A DNA stretch of 64,000 nucleotides from Paracoccaceae bacterium. GTDB lineage: Bacteria; Pseudomonadota; Alphaproteobacteria; Rhodobacterales; Rhodobacteraceae. Positions 11,616-22,205 of this stretch are shown in pieces; within the stretch, counting starts at the first letter, position 1; each line of letters opens with the position of its first letter. Position numbers and translations under genes: made by a program. A model generated the notes under the pieces. It saw only the letters and a list, made by a program, of their open reading frames with translations, was not told the DNA's origin and did no database searches. The DNA lies in the NCBI GenBank assembly GCA_012103375.1, contig WLWX01000001.1, forward strand, positions 3,824,492-3,888,491. The letters are read 5' to 3'.

Positions 11616-12701
11616 TCAGCCCTCCAGAACGTCGTCCGGGTCGCTTGCCACGGGCGGCGTTGGCGCGGGCATGTCAAAGTCCAGCCCATGTGCCGCGCGA
11701 ATCTTATCCTCGATCTCATAGGCGATCCGGGCGTTTTCCTTCAGGAACACTTTCGCATTCTCGCGCCCCTGACCAATCCGTTCATCCCCGTAAGAGAACC
11801 ACGAGCCGGATTTTTCAACCACGCCCGCTTTGACGCCCAGGTCCAGCAACTCACCCATTTTCGAGATGCCTTCGCCGTACATGATGTCAAATTCGACCTG
11901 CTTGAACGGCGGGGCCACTTTGTTTTTGACGATCTTCACGCGCGTTGCATTGCCGACGACTTCATCGCGGTCCTTGATCGCGCCGATGCGGCGGATGTCC
12001 AGCCGCACCGAGCTGTAGAACTTCAGCGCATTGCCCCCAGTTGTGGTTTCCGGGCTGCCGAACATCACGCCGATCTTCATCCGAATCTGGTTGATGAAGA
12101 TCACGGTGCATTTTGACCGGCTGATCGCTCCGGTCAGTTTGCGCATCGCCTGGCTCATCAGCCGGGCCTGGGCACCGACCTGGGCGTCGCCCATATCGCC
12201 TTCCAATTCCGATTTCGGCGTCAGGGCGGCCACCGAATCGACCACCACCATGTTCACCGCGCCTGAACGCACCAGTGTCTCGGTAATTTCCAATGCCTGT
12301 TCGCCCGTGTCGGGCTGCGAGATCAGCAATTCATCCAGGTTCACACCCAGCTTCCTGGCATAACCCGGGTCCAGCGCGTGCTCCGCATCAACGAAGGCGC
12401 AGACGCCGCCAGTCTTCTGTTCTTCGGCAATGCAATGCAGCGTCAGCGTTGTCTTACCCGAGCTTTCGGGCCCGTAAATCTCGATCACACGGCCCTTCGG
12501 AATGCCGCCAATGCCCAGCGCAATATCGAGCCCGAGCGACCCAGTCGACGTCGCCTCGATCGCCTCAACCGGGCCTTCGCCCAGCTTCATGATCGACCCC
12601 TTGCCGAACTGCCGTTCGATCTGGGCCAGCGCGCTGTCCAGCGCCTTTTGTTTTTCGCCTGAGCGCTTGTCGGTCATGTCGAGGATTTCTGCCGTTGCCA
12701 T
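11616..12701 (-). CDS. recA: Recombinase RecA
   Basis: A 361-residue RecA: ATP-dependent strand exchange, homologous repair and LexA co-protease activity. The Walker A GPESSGKT is at residues 77-84, followed by [17 protein letters not shown], the Walker B region [15 protein letters not shown] and the DNA-binding loops ([47 protein letters not shown]). Length is normal. It is flanked by a terminator-like hairpin downstream and an SOS operator upstream (12782-12796), so LexA control is likely. No recX follows; alaS is the next gene downstream. Confidence 0.97.
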   Translation of the reverse strand: MATAEILDMTDKRSGEKQKALDSALAQIERQFGKGSIMKLGEGPVEAIEATSTGSLGLDIALGIGGIPKGRVIEIYGPESSGKTTLTLHCIAEEQKTGGVCAFVDAEHALDPGYARKLGVNLDELLISQPDTGEQALEITETLVRSGAVNMVVVDSVAALTPKSELEGDMGDAQVGAQARLMSQAMRKLTGAISRSKCTVIFINQIRMKIGVMFGSPETTTGGNALKFYSSVRLDIRRIGAIKDRDEVVGNATRVKIVKNKVAPPFKQVEFDIMYGEGISKMGELLDLGVKAGVVEKSGSWFSYGDERIGQGRENAKVFLKENARIAYEIEDKIRAAHGLDFDMPAPTPPVASDPDDVLEG

Positions 12702-12781
12702 CTGTTCCGATCCTTATTCCACACCACCCGCGGGGCGGCAATGATGCTGATATTCGCTTTTTGTTCTAATTTGGCTTATGA

Positions 12782-12796
12782 GATCAAAAAGCGAAC
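12782..12796 (-). promoter_or_regulatory. SOS (LexA) operator of recA, Rhodobacter type GTTC-N7-GATC
   Basis: On the recA strand this reads GTTCGCTTTTTGATC, an exact match to the GTTC-N7-GATC motif described for Rhodobacter recA. It lies about 80-95 bases upstream of the recA ATG. A mirror-image near match (ATTC-N7-GTTC, plus strand 12752-12766) lies 15 bases away, so the two form an inverted repeat with arms TTCGCTTTTTG/CAAAAAGCGAA. Assignment rests on motif plus position. Confidence 0.7.
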
Positions 12797-12894
12797 AAAG
12801 CAACTACAAATTTTTCTATCTCAGTAAACGCCCGAATAGGTTAACGCATCGTTACTGCAAGAAAACCGTTTTGGATCGGTAGGTTACAAAAGAA

Positions 12895-14322
12895 TCAGTG
12901 CAGCTGGTCGCGCACGGTTGCGGTCAAATCTGTCAGGGAAAATGGCTTGGGCAGATTGTGTTGAAAAACTCCGAAATCAGAGCGTCGCGGATTTCTTGCG
13001 AAAACCTATGAAGCGAAATAGTCGGAAAGCTTTGACCACGAGACAGCGCATGGCTGCGCGTGAGCGCATGTAGGCGATTTGGGCCGACCCCCGCGCCAAA
13101 AATTTAGGATCGGGCTGCATGGAAAGAAAAATCATCGTTCAGGCCCTAAAACGGAGTTTTTCAACACAATCGGCAAAAAGACCGAGTTCGGAATCCTGGC
13201 GCGACTGTCTGCCACGGAATCCTCGGAATAGCCTGATACGAACACAACACGCGTGTCCGGGCGCTGTTTCAACGCCTGGCTGACCCAGCCCGGCCTGTCC
13301 ATTCCGGGCATGATCACATCGGTCACGAATACATCAACCTCAAGTGCCGAATCCTCCAGCATTTCAAGCGCTTCCTCGGCATTCTCGGCCTCGATCACCT
13401 GGTATCCGCGCATCCTTAATGCGCGCGAGGCGAAGGCCCGGACCGGCGCTTCATCCTCAACCAATAGCACGACGGCATCGGCCCCATCGGTCACCTCAGG
13501 CCCATCCTTGTCAGGCGCAGAAGACCCTGCCGCCGTTTCGATCTGACGAAACAGGTTGTCGGCGGACGCATTGCGCCGGGGTATGGCATCCTCACCGTTG
13601 CCCGCCTGAATCAAACCGTCACTGGCCTGCCGCGCAGGATATGTTTCGGGTTGGGCGGCATCTGCTGCATCCTCTGCGCTTTCGCGAGCCGCGTCTGCGA
13701 CCCGCCGCAGGGTTTCTTCCGCGTCGTCTGGCGATGCGCCAGGGCGTGCCTCGGCCGGTACTTCTGGCGGGGCGGCGGGCCTGTCACTATGCGCAGCTTC
13801 GGGCGCAACGGTTTCACCAATCGACGGGGTCGGCAGGGCGCGCTGGGGTTCCGGATCCACCAACGCCGGGTCCGGCAAAACACCAAATTGACCATCGGCC
13901 AAGGGCTGAACGGGGGCTTCGGCCACATGTTCATGGGCCGGGAAATACAGCGTGAAGCAACTGCCCGATCCGGTCTGACTGTCCGCAAAGATAAATCCGC
14001 CCGATTGCTTGACGATTCCATAGACCGTCGACAGCCCAAGCCCGGTGCCCTTGCCCGTTGGTTTGGTGGTGAAGAACGGCTCGAATATCTTGGGAAGTTG
14101 ATCCGGCGCGATGCCGCCACCCTCATCAGAAACCCGCAAAACCACGTATTCGCCGGGCGGCACGCTGGCGCGATCCCTCTCAAGCTTCTGCGACAGAATC
14201 TCGACCGTGGCCGCAACGCGGATTTCGCCCCCTTCGGGCATCGCATCGCGCGCGTTCACCACCAGGTTCATCATCACCTGTTCAAACTGCCGCTTGTCGG
14301 CGCGCACCCGTTTCAGGCCAGG
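12895..14322 (-). pseudogene. cckA: CckA C-terminal part (ATPase and receiver), disrupted by a MITE
   Basis: Continues cckA in the same frame after the amber codon at 14323-14325. It has the HATPase N box (QVMMNLVVNARDAMPEGG), G boxes (RVSDEGGGIAPDQL; GKGTGLGLSTVYGIVKQSGG), a roughly 135-residue Ala/Glu/Pro-rich linker, then a receiver domain (VVLLVEDEAPVRAFASRALRMRGY; phosphoacceptor Asp in FVTDVIMPGMD). The receiver is cut at NSVFLP by the 218-bp MITE; the open frame then reads 12 MITE-encoded residues (IVLKNSVLGPER) and stops at 13132. The displaced native end, PKPFSLTDLTATVRDQLH and TGA, is still readable at 12895-12950. The lost Lys-Pro pair is the conserved signalling lysine of receivers. 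Confidence 0.85.
12954..13171. mobile_element. MITE copy 1 (218 bp) inside cckA
   Basis: A 218-bp non-autonomous element with 20-bp perfect terminal inverted repeats, GATTGTGTTGAAAAACTCCG, flanked by a 4-bp target duplication GGCA (12950-12953 and 13172-13175). An apparently identical copy in the same orientation is at 51295-51512. It has no transposase gene. Removing the element and one GGCA restores the receiver reading frame of CckA (FLPKPFSL). The parent transposon family is unknown; a 4-bp duplication would fit part of the IS5 or IS1182 groups. Confidence 0.85.
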
Positions 14323-15870
14323 CTAAAATGTCTGTGTCAGGCTGACCGTCTCTCCCACCAGCCGGTTCAGCAGATGCGTGAGGTCAGTCAGCGTATCGCG
14401 CAGATCCAGCTGCTGCGGAGTCATGTTCTGCTTGCGCGAAAACGCCAGCAACTGCCCGACCAGACTCGCCGCCCGGTTCGAATTCTCGGTGATCTGGATA
14501 AGATCGGCATATTCAGGATCGCCGGCATCGTGACGCAACAGCAGCAGATCACAATGCCCTGATATCGGTGTCAGCAGATTGTTGAAATCATGCGCAATGC
14601 CGCCCGCCAATTGGCCGATCGCCTGCATCTTCTGGCTTTGGACGAACTGCGCTTCCAGCGTCTTCAACTCGGTCGCGTCGTGCAGAACTGCGACCAGCGA
14701 CAGCCCATCGCCCGCGGCCACGCGCCCAAGCGATATCTGCAAGTAAGTCTCATGCTCCGGGCGGGTGGCGCGAACCACTTCGGGGCGGCCCAGCCCGCGC
14801 CCCTTGGCCGCATCCGCCAGCCAGTCTTCGACCGGACGGCCCAGCCCTTCGACCAGCGATTTCAGAGGCATGCCAGCTTCCGGATCCTTGGCATCTACGC
14901 CCATGTTTACCGCCAGCAGGTCACAGGCCTGCCGGTTTGCGTGCCGCACCGCGCCCGACGCGTCAATCTTCAGAAGCGGCACAGGCAGCGCGTCGAGGAA
15001 TTGCCCGTCATCGACCGGCTCGTCGCGCGTTAATGGAACGAAATACAACTCGCGCCGCGCACCGACACCCAGTTCCACGACCGTCGCCTGCAATGGCCCC
15101 TCGGTCCCGGCAACCTCGTGCACGCCGCCGGGGCGGATCGGCAGATCATTGACGATCCGGTCCAGCGCCGCCTGGCGACTGCCGATCAGGCGTTTCAACG
15201 CCTCATTCATGAACAGCACCGTGCCCGAGCGCGAAACCGTCAGCATCGGCAAGCTGATTGCGTCACTGCCCCGGCTTGAACGCACGGTGTCCGCCTGTTC
15301 AACAACACGCCACAAAAACGCCTCTGGGTCGACGCGCGTCACCGCGATGCCAAGATGACCACGCCGCAGCAAAACATCTTCCTGCGCGGATCCCTTGCTT
15401 GCAGCAGTCTCCAACAGGCGGCGCAACATCGCCTCGGGCGCGGCAACATGGGCGTCGAGTGCGGCCACCAGCGCACCGCCGTTTTCCGCCCGGAACCTGC
15501 GCAACGCCGCTCGATTTTGCACCCGAATGGCGCCGCGCGCATCCGTGGCAAAGACCGGGTCGGCCTCCTCCGCGATCAGCGTCAGAATTGTCGCATCCTG
15601 ATCGCCCAATATCAAAGAGCGTTGCCGCGCCAGGATCATCAACAACAGCGCCAGCATCGTCAGCGCCGCGCCACCGGCCAGCCCACCTAGCGAGATCCAA
15701 CGTTGCGGCGCCATCATCGCCGCCCCGAACAGCGCCGCCGCAACCGGCAACAGCCACGCCGCGCCGGGCTGCAACCGCGCGGCCGTCTGCAACGTATTGC
15801 CGCGCAATCCGCCCTTGTTCGAAGGATCTGTCCGCTCCACCGCGCCTCGCAGTTGAAAATTCATATCCAC
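14323..15870 (-). pseudogene. cckA: CckA N-terminal part (membrane anchor, PAS, H-box), ended by an in-frame amber codon
   Basis: The hybrid histidine kinase CckA feeds phosphate through ChpT to CtrA, and in Rhodobacteraceae influences motility and gene-transfer-agent functions. This part has two membrane helices (~residues 38-82), PAS-like regions, and the CckA-type phosphoacceptor block GQLAGGIAHDFNNLLTPISG with His427, then NSNRAASLVGQLLAFSRKQ. It stops at TAG (14323-14325) after ...VSLTQTF. The downstream reading (PGLKRVRADKRQFEQVMMN...) continues in the same frame, so a single sense-to-stop change separates the phosphoacceptor from the ATPase domain. Readthrough or sequencing error are alternatives, but the same gene also carries a MITE at its other end. 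Confidence 0.85.
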
Positions 15871-15939
15871 AATAGCCAGACCGAATAACAGTTAATGGGC
15901 GATTAAGCCTGTTGCTGCACAATCAATAATTGTCACCAG

Positions 15940-17039
15940 CTAAGCAGATTTGCGGCGCAGCAACGCAATAAAAAACCCGTCACCGCCCTCAAGCGGGCTA
16001 AGCGCGCGTGAAAAGTCACACTGCCAATCCGGGTGCGCATCCAGGAAGTTATTGATCTGGCTCCGGTTTTCTGCGTCGAGGAGCGAGCATGTGATGTACG
16101 CCAGTGTTCCGCCATCGGCGACCATCGGGGCCACTTGACGCAGTATCTGCCGCTGTGTCGTTACGTACTGTGCGACACCGGCCTGGGTAAGACGCCATTT
16201 CGCATCGGGGTTTCGCCGCCAGGCACCGGTGCTGGAACAGGGAACATCCGTCACCACCACATCAAATTTAACCGATGTATTAAAGTCTGTTACGATGCGA
16301 TCCTGAAGTTGCGCGCGAATTGCGCGCGTGGCCAGATCGCGCATCCGTTCCGGGTTCGCGTCATGGGCCGTCACGTCTGCACCGCGCGCGGCCAGCGCCA
16401 GCGTTTTTCCCCCACCACCGGCACAGTAATCCAGCACGCGGCTGCCCACGGCGACGGGCACCAGATCACTGACCGCTTGCGACGCGGCATCCTGCACCTC
16501 GACCAGCCCGTCCAGAAACGCCTGACTTGATCGGATTTTTCGCGTGTTGTCAATCACTTCCAGGGCGTTCTTCGACAATAAGTGCGGCCGCGCCACGACC
16601 CCATCCGCGGCGCGCGCGTCCGCATCAGCTCCATCACCGCCTCAAACTCTGGCCCGAGCGATTCGCGCAACATTGCTTCCACCGCCTCCGGGCAATCCAG
16701 CGCAGCGGCACCTGTGGGCTGGGGCGGCACGGCCCTTTCGGCATCACTCAGAACCGGCGGGCTATAACCCTGGCCGGTGAACAGCGCGTCCAGATCCGCC
16801 CCGTCAGCGCGTAATAGTCCAATCATCACAGCGCGACCGCTTTCGCCCCCGCCCAGCGCCGCGGCAGAGCGTCGTCGCCGCAAGGCATCAAACACGTGAT
16901 CCCGGATCGCAGCCCGGTCACCGGACCCGGCAAAACGATGGCCGCGCGCCCAGCGTGTCAACTGCTGCTCAGCCGGCGCGCCGGATAGGATTGCGTCCAG
17001 AATTTCGATCGCCGCAGCGACCCGCGCCCCGGGTGTCAT
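15940..17039 (-). pseudogene. rsmB: 16S rRNA m5C methyltransferase RsmB, broken by deletion and frameshift
   Basis: RsmB/NOP-family enzyme that methylates a cytosine of 16S rRNA using SAM. The N-terminal NusB-like half reads from 17039 (MTPGARVAAAIEILDAILSG) to ...VMELMRTRAP and then goes off frame to a stop at 16554. The SAM-binding half continues one frame over from ADGVVARPHLLSKNALEVIDNTRKI, with the substrate motif VQDAASQAV, SAM loop DYCAGGGGKTLALA, and both catalytic cysteines (DVPCSSTGAW; YITCSLL). About 20 family residues (the FLRVN-type strand and helix) are missing at the joint, so this is a real deletion of roughly 60 bp that is not a multiple of three. It follows guaB, a common pairing in the family. 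Confidence 0.85.
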
Positions 17040-17110
17040 GCCGCCGGCACCTTGTGCAGTTTACAGCTCATTTATAAAATCCGCTTCAACCCGCAATTTG
17101 CTGTACACAA

Positions 17111-18925
<1,815 letters not shown>

Positions 18926-19933
18926 ATGACCAATGCCCTTTCCGATATGCTGGCCAGCCGCGACTGGATCCTGACCGATGGCGCCACCGGCACAACCTTG
19001 TTCAACATGGGGCTGCAGGCCGGTGATGCGCCCGAACTGTGGAACGTGGACGCGCCCGACAAGGTGCGCGCGTTGTATTCCGGGGCAATCGGGGCCGGGT
19101 CTGATCTGTTCCTGACCAACACATTCGGCGGCAACGCCGCGCGCCTGAAACTGCACAACGCCCAATCCCGCGTGGCCGAGCTGAACCGCGCAGGCGCCGA
19201 AATCGGCCGCGACCTGGCCGACAAGGCGGGCCGCCCCGTGGTTGTCGCCGGATCGGTTGGCCCAACGGGCGAGATCATGGAGCCCCTTGGCCCGCTGTCG
19301 GAATCCGACGCAACCGAAATTTTCCACGAACAGGCCGAGGGCCTGAAAGACGGCGGCGCGGATGTCCTGTGGGTTGAAACGATTTCCGCGCCGGAAGAAT
19401 ACCGCGCAGCCTCCAGAGCGGCGGCGCTGGCGGGTATGCCTTGGGTCGGCACGATGAGTTTCGATACCGCCGGGCGCACGATGATGGGGCTAACCTCGAA
19501 AGCGATGGTTGCCATGGTCGGCAAGCTGCATCACCCGCCGCTGGCGTTTGGCGCAAATTGCGGGGTCGGCGCGTCGGACCTGTTGCGAACCGTGCTCGGA
19601 TTTGCCGACGCCGGGGCGCCCCTGCCGCTGGTCGCCAAGGGCAACGCGGGCATCCCGAAGTATGTCGACGGCCATATTCATTATGACGGCACGCCTGACC
19701 TGATGGCTGATTATGCGGTCCTGGCGCGTGACAGCGGTGCCCGGATTATCGGCGGCTGCTGCGGAACGACGCCGGATCACCTGGTCAAAATGCGCACCGC
19801 ACTGGAAACCCGCCCGCCCGGCCCGCGCCCGGAATTGGCCGCCATCGAAGCGGCGCTCGGCGGCTTTTCCTCGCCCAGCGACGGCACCGACGGCAACGCA
19901 CCCGCCCCGCGCCGGGGACGACGCCGGGGCTGA
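18926..19933 (+). CDS. bmt: Betaine/homocysteine methyltransferase-family protein (homocysteine-binding module)
   Basis: A 335-residue homocysteine S-methyltransferase-family protein. It has the family opening DGATGTTLFNMGL, the homocysteine site NTFGGNAARL, and zinc ligands FGANCGVG (~Cys210) and GGCCGTTPDHL (~Cys276-277). In Rhodobacteraceae this protein is annotated as betaine-homocysteine methyltransferase or as the homocysteine-binding unit of a split, B12-dependent methionine synthase. The stand-alone corrinoid protein at 21238 and DUF1638 protein at 22202 support the second view as at least a partial role. No clear Shine-Dalgarno is seen; a hairpin ends 18 bases before ATG. The C-terminus has an Arg-rich tail (PAPRRGRRRG). 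Confidence 0.88.
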   Translation: MTNALSDMLASRDWILTDGATGTTLFNMGLQAGDAPELWNVDAPDKVRALYSGAIGAGSDLFLTNTFGGNAARLKLHNAQSRVAELNRAGAEIGRDLADKAGRPVVVAGSVGPTGEIMEPLGPLSESDATEIFHEQAEGLKDGGADVLWVETISAPEEYRAASRAAALAGMPWVGTMSFDTAGRTMMGLTSKAMVAMVGKLHHPPLAFGANCGVGASDLLRTVLGFADAGAPLPLVAKGNAGIPKYVDGHIHYDGTPDLMADYAVLARDSGARIIGGCCGTTPDHLVKMRTALETRPPGPRPELAAIEAALGGFSSPSDGTDGNAPAPRRGRRRG

Positions 19934-20009
19934 CTCCCACACGCCTTCTCAGCCTGTCAAACTACGCACGCCGAAGGCTGCCCCGAACGTAGCGAGGCCC
20001 CTTCCAATC

Positions 20010-21092
20010 CTAAAACAAAGACAATTGGTCCCCCGCCCGCGCAGGCACCGCAAACAGGTCGGTACGCAGCGGCGCCAATCTTTCGACCAAGCCCAACCGG
20101 CGACAGGCCAGTTCAAAGCGCGCGCGCAAAATCGCGGCATAGGGCCCGCTGCCCCGCATCCGCTTGCCCCACTCTGCATCGTAATCCTTACCGCCGTGCA
20201 TGTCGCGCACATGCCCCATGACTTTGGCCGCCCGCCCCGGAAATCGTTCCTCAAGCCAGTCACGGAACAACGGTGAGACCTCTCGCGGCAGGCGCAACAT
20301 GATCGAGCTTGCCGCGACCGCCCCCGCCGCCCGCGCGGTGGCCAAAATCGGCTCCACCTCATGACAGGTCAGCCCCGGCACCACGGGCGAGACCATGACC
20401 CGCACCTCAATTCCAGCAGCACTCAGCTTGCGGATCGTCTCGACCCGGCGCGCCGGGGGTGGCACGCGGGGTTCCATCGCCCGCGCCACGTTCCGGTCCA
20501 GCGTTGTGACCGATATCCCGACCCGCACCAGCCCACGCGCCGCCATATCCGACAGAATGTCGATGTCCCGCTCGATCAAGCTGCCCTTGGTGACGATGGC
20601 GACCGGATGGTTGTGGGCGTTCAGCACGTCGAGCAGCCCGCGCATGATCCCCCGATCCCGCTCGACCGGCTGATAGGGGTCTGTGTTGGTCCCGATCGCG
20701 ATCGTCGATGGCTGATAGGATTTGCGCGCCAATTCCGCCTCCAGCACCTGCGGCGCCGTAGGCCGTGCCACCAGACGGGTTTCGAAATCCAGCCCCGGCG
20801 ACAGGCCCAGATAGGCGTGGGTTGGGCGCGCAAAGCAATAGATACAGCCGTGTTCGCAGCCCCGGTAAGGATTGATCGAACGATCAAAGCTCAGGTCAGG
20901 CGAGGTGTTTTTTGTAATCACACTGCGCGGGATCTCATCACTGACTTCGGTGCGCAGCGGCGGCAAATCTTCGTCGCGATCCCAGCCGTCATCCACGGCT
21001 ATCATCGAATAGGGCTCGAACCGATTGGTCCGGTTGCTGGTCGCCGCACGGCCCTTTCGGTTTTCTCCGGCTATGGGAATTTCTGCTTCCAT
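20010..21092 (-). CDS. PA0069-family radical SAM protein (SplB-like), with an SOS box
   Basis: A 360-residue radical SAM protein. The cluster motif is CEHGCIYC (about residues 80-87), inside the family phrase INPYRGCEHGCIYCFARPTHAYLGLSPGLDFE, followed by IAIGTNTDPYQPVER and VTKGSLIERDIDIL. Members resemble spore photoproduct lyase but their substrate is not established. ATG at 21092 is preferred to a TTG 18 bases upstream. A perfect GAAC-N7-GAAC LexA-type box lies at 21105-21119, immediately before the start, pointing to DNA-damage control and so to a role in repair; that role is inference. It sits between bmt and the corrinoid gene on the opposite strand. Confidence 0.87.
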   Translation of the reverse strand: MEAEIPIAGENRKGRAATSNRTNRFEPYSMIAVDDGWDRDEDLPPLRTEVSDEIPRSVITKNTSPDLSFDRSINPYRGCEHGCIYCFARPTHAYLGLSPGLDFETRLVARPTAPQVLEAELARKSYQPSTIAIGTNTDPYQPVERDRGIMRGLLDVLNAHNHPVAIVTKGSLIERDIDILSDMAARGLVRVGISVTTLDRNVARAMEPRVPPPARRVETIRKLSAAGIEVRVMVSPVVPGLTCHEVEPILATARAAGAVAASSIMLRLPREVSPLFRDWLEERFPGRAAKVMGHVRDMHGGKDYDAEWGKRMRGSGPYAAILRARFELACRRLGLVERLAPLRTDLFAVPARAGDQLSLF

Positions 21093-21104
21093 ACGGGCAA
21101 AATA

Positions 21105-21119
21105 GAACAAACAAAGAAC
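21105..21119 (-). promoter_or_regulatory. SOS (LexA) box before the radical SAM gene
   Basis: GAACAAACAAAGAAC on the plus strand, i.e. GTTC-N7-GTTC on the gene strand, the canonical alphaproteobacterial LexA box with both half sites perfect. Its near edge is 12 bases from the ATG at 21092, so a bound repressor would block initiation or transcription start. Not tested beyond motif match. Confidence 0.65.
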
Positions 21120-21237
21120 ATAGACAAGCCCACATCCGCCCGCAGGTCGGGACTAACCCTACCTATGTCGCATTCAACATTGTCCTTTCACGCCAACAGG
21201 TTCATCACGGATCGAAAGCCCGATGGAGACACCTGAC

Positions 21238-21942
21238 ATGGCCGACGAAGATGACGACATCATTCTGGCGGACCTGGACGACGAAGAACTCGTCAAGCAG
21301 ATGTTCGACGACCTCTACGATGGTCTGAAAGAAGAGATCGAAGAAGGCGTCAACATCCTGTTGGGGCGCAAGTGGCAGCCATACCGCGTTCTGACCGAGG
21401 CACTGGTCGGCGGCATGAAGATCGTCGGTGATGACTTCCGGGACGGCATCCTGTTCGTGCCCGAAGTTTTGCTGGCCGCCAACGCGATGAAGGGCGGCAT
21501 GGCAATCCTGAAGCCACTGCTGGCCGAAACCGGCGCGCCACGCATGGGCAAGATGGTGATCGGCACCGTCAAGGGCGACATCCACGACATCGGCAAGAAC
21601 CTGGTCGGTATGATGATGGAAGGCGCGGGCTTTGAAGTCGTTGACCTTGGCATCAACAACGCCGTCGAAAAATACCTGGAGGCGCTGGACGCGGAAGAAG
21701 CGGATATCCTGGGTATGTCAGCCCTGCTGACCACCACGATGCCCTATATGAAAGTGGTCATCGACACGATGGTCCAAACCGGCATTCGCGACGACTATAT
21801 CATCCTGGTGGGTGGCGCGCCGCTGAACGAGGAATTTGGCAAGGCCATTGGCGCCGACGCCTATTGTCGTGACGCCGCTGTCGCCGTCGAAACTGCCAAA
21901 CAATTCATGGCACGCAAACACAACGAACTGGCCGCAGGCTGA
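21238..21942 (+). CDS. Corrinoid (B12)-binding methyltransferase subunit, MtbC/MetH-like
   Basis: A 234-residue corrinoid protein. A helical cap domain (LVKQMFDDLYDGLKEEIEEGVNILLGRKWQPYRVLTEALVGGMKIVGDDFRDGILFVPEVLLAANAM, ~12-80) precedes a Rossmann-like B12 domain with the cobalt-ligand motif GDIHDIGKNLV (DxHxxG, ~115-125), then SALLTTTM and the nucleotide-tail motif VGGAPLNEEF. It shuttles methyl groups between a donor and homocysteine-binding partner. ATG at 21238 is chosen because GGAGA lies 9 bases before it; an ATG at 21223 would place that site inside the gene. Neighbours (bmt, DUF1638) suggest a split methionine synthase. Confidence 0.9.
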   Translation: MADEDDDIILADLDDEELVKQMFDDLYDGLKEEIEEGVNILLGRKWQPYRVLTEALVGGMKIVGDDFRDGILFVPEVLLAANAMKGGMAILKPLLAETGAPRMGKMVIGTVKGDIHDIGKNLVGMMMEGAGFEVVDLGINNAVEKYLEALDAEEADILGMSALLTTTMPYMKVVIDTMVQTGIRDDYIILVGGAPLNEEFGKAIGADAYCRDAAVAVETAKQFMARKHNELAAG

Positions 21943-22001
21943 CATCGGCAGGGCTTGCGCCGCCGGGCGTCAGCACCGACATAGGTGGCAGGGGGAAACT
22001 C

Positions 22002-22205
22002 ATGCCGATATCGCGTATCCTGATAACGCTTGCGATCGTGCTGGTTGGCGCGGCGCTGACGATCTGGCTGGCGGTGTTTGTCGGCGGCTACACCGACAAA
22101 CAGATCAATCCGCGCGTCCTGGCCGGCGCGCTGATTGTCGCGTTGGTTGTACGCGGCTGGAGCGCCCGACGCGCGCGAAAACGCAAGCCAGAGGTGGACG
22201 ATTGA
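22002..22205 (+). CDS. Small membrane protein between corrinoid and DUF1638 genes
   Basis: A 67-residue protein with two hydrophobic helices (ILITLAIVLVGAALTIWLAVFV, ~6-27; VLAGALIVALVVRGW, ~39-53) and a basic/acidic tail (SARRARKRKPEVDD). AGGGGGAA precedes the ATG by about 6 bases. Its stop overlaps the TTG start of the DUF1638 gene, so the two are translationally coupled. I do not recognise the family; a membrane tether or partner for the methyl-transfer proteins is possible but unsupported. Confidence 0.6.
   Translation: MPISRILITLAIVLVGAALTIWLAVFVGGYTDKQINPRVLAGALIVALVVRGWSARRARKRKPEVDD

Noticed and set aside
11273-11719. 149-codon minus-strand frame between alaS and recA as a gene
   Set aside because: It overlaps the recA 3' end, has atypical Cys/Trp/Arg-rich composition and no ribosome site.
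12840-12860. CtrA-type site TTAA-N7-TTAC upstream of recA
   Set aside because: One half site is imperfect and the position is about 140 bases from the recA start; with no second feature it is not distinguishable from chance.
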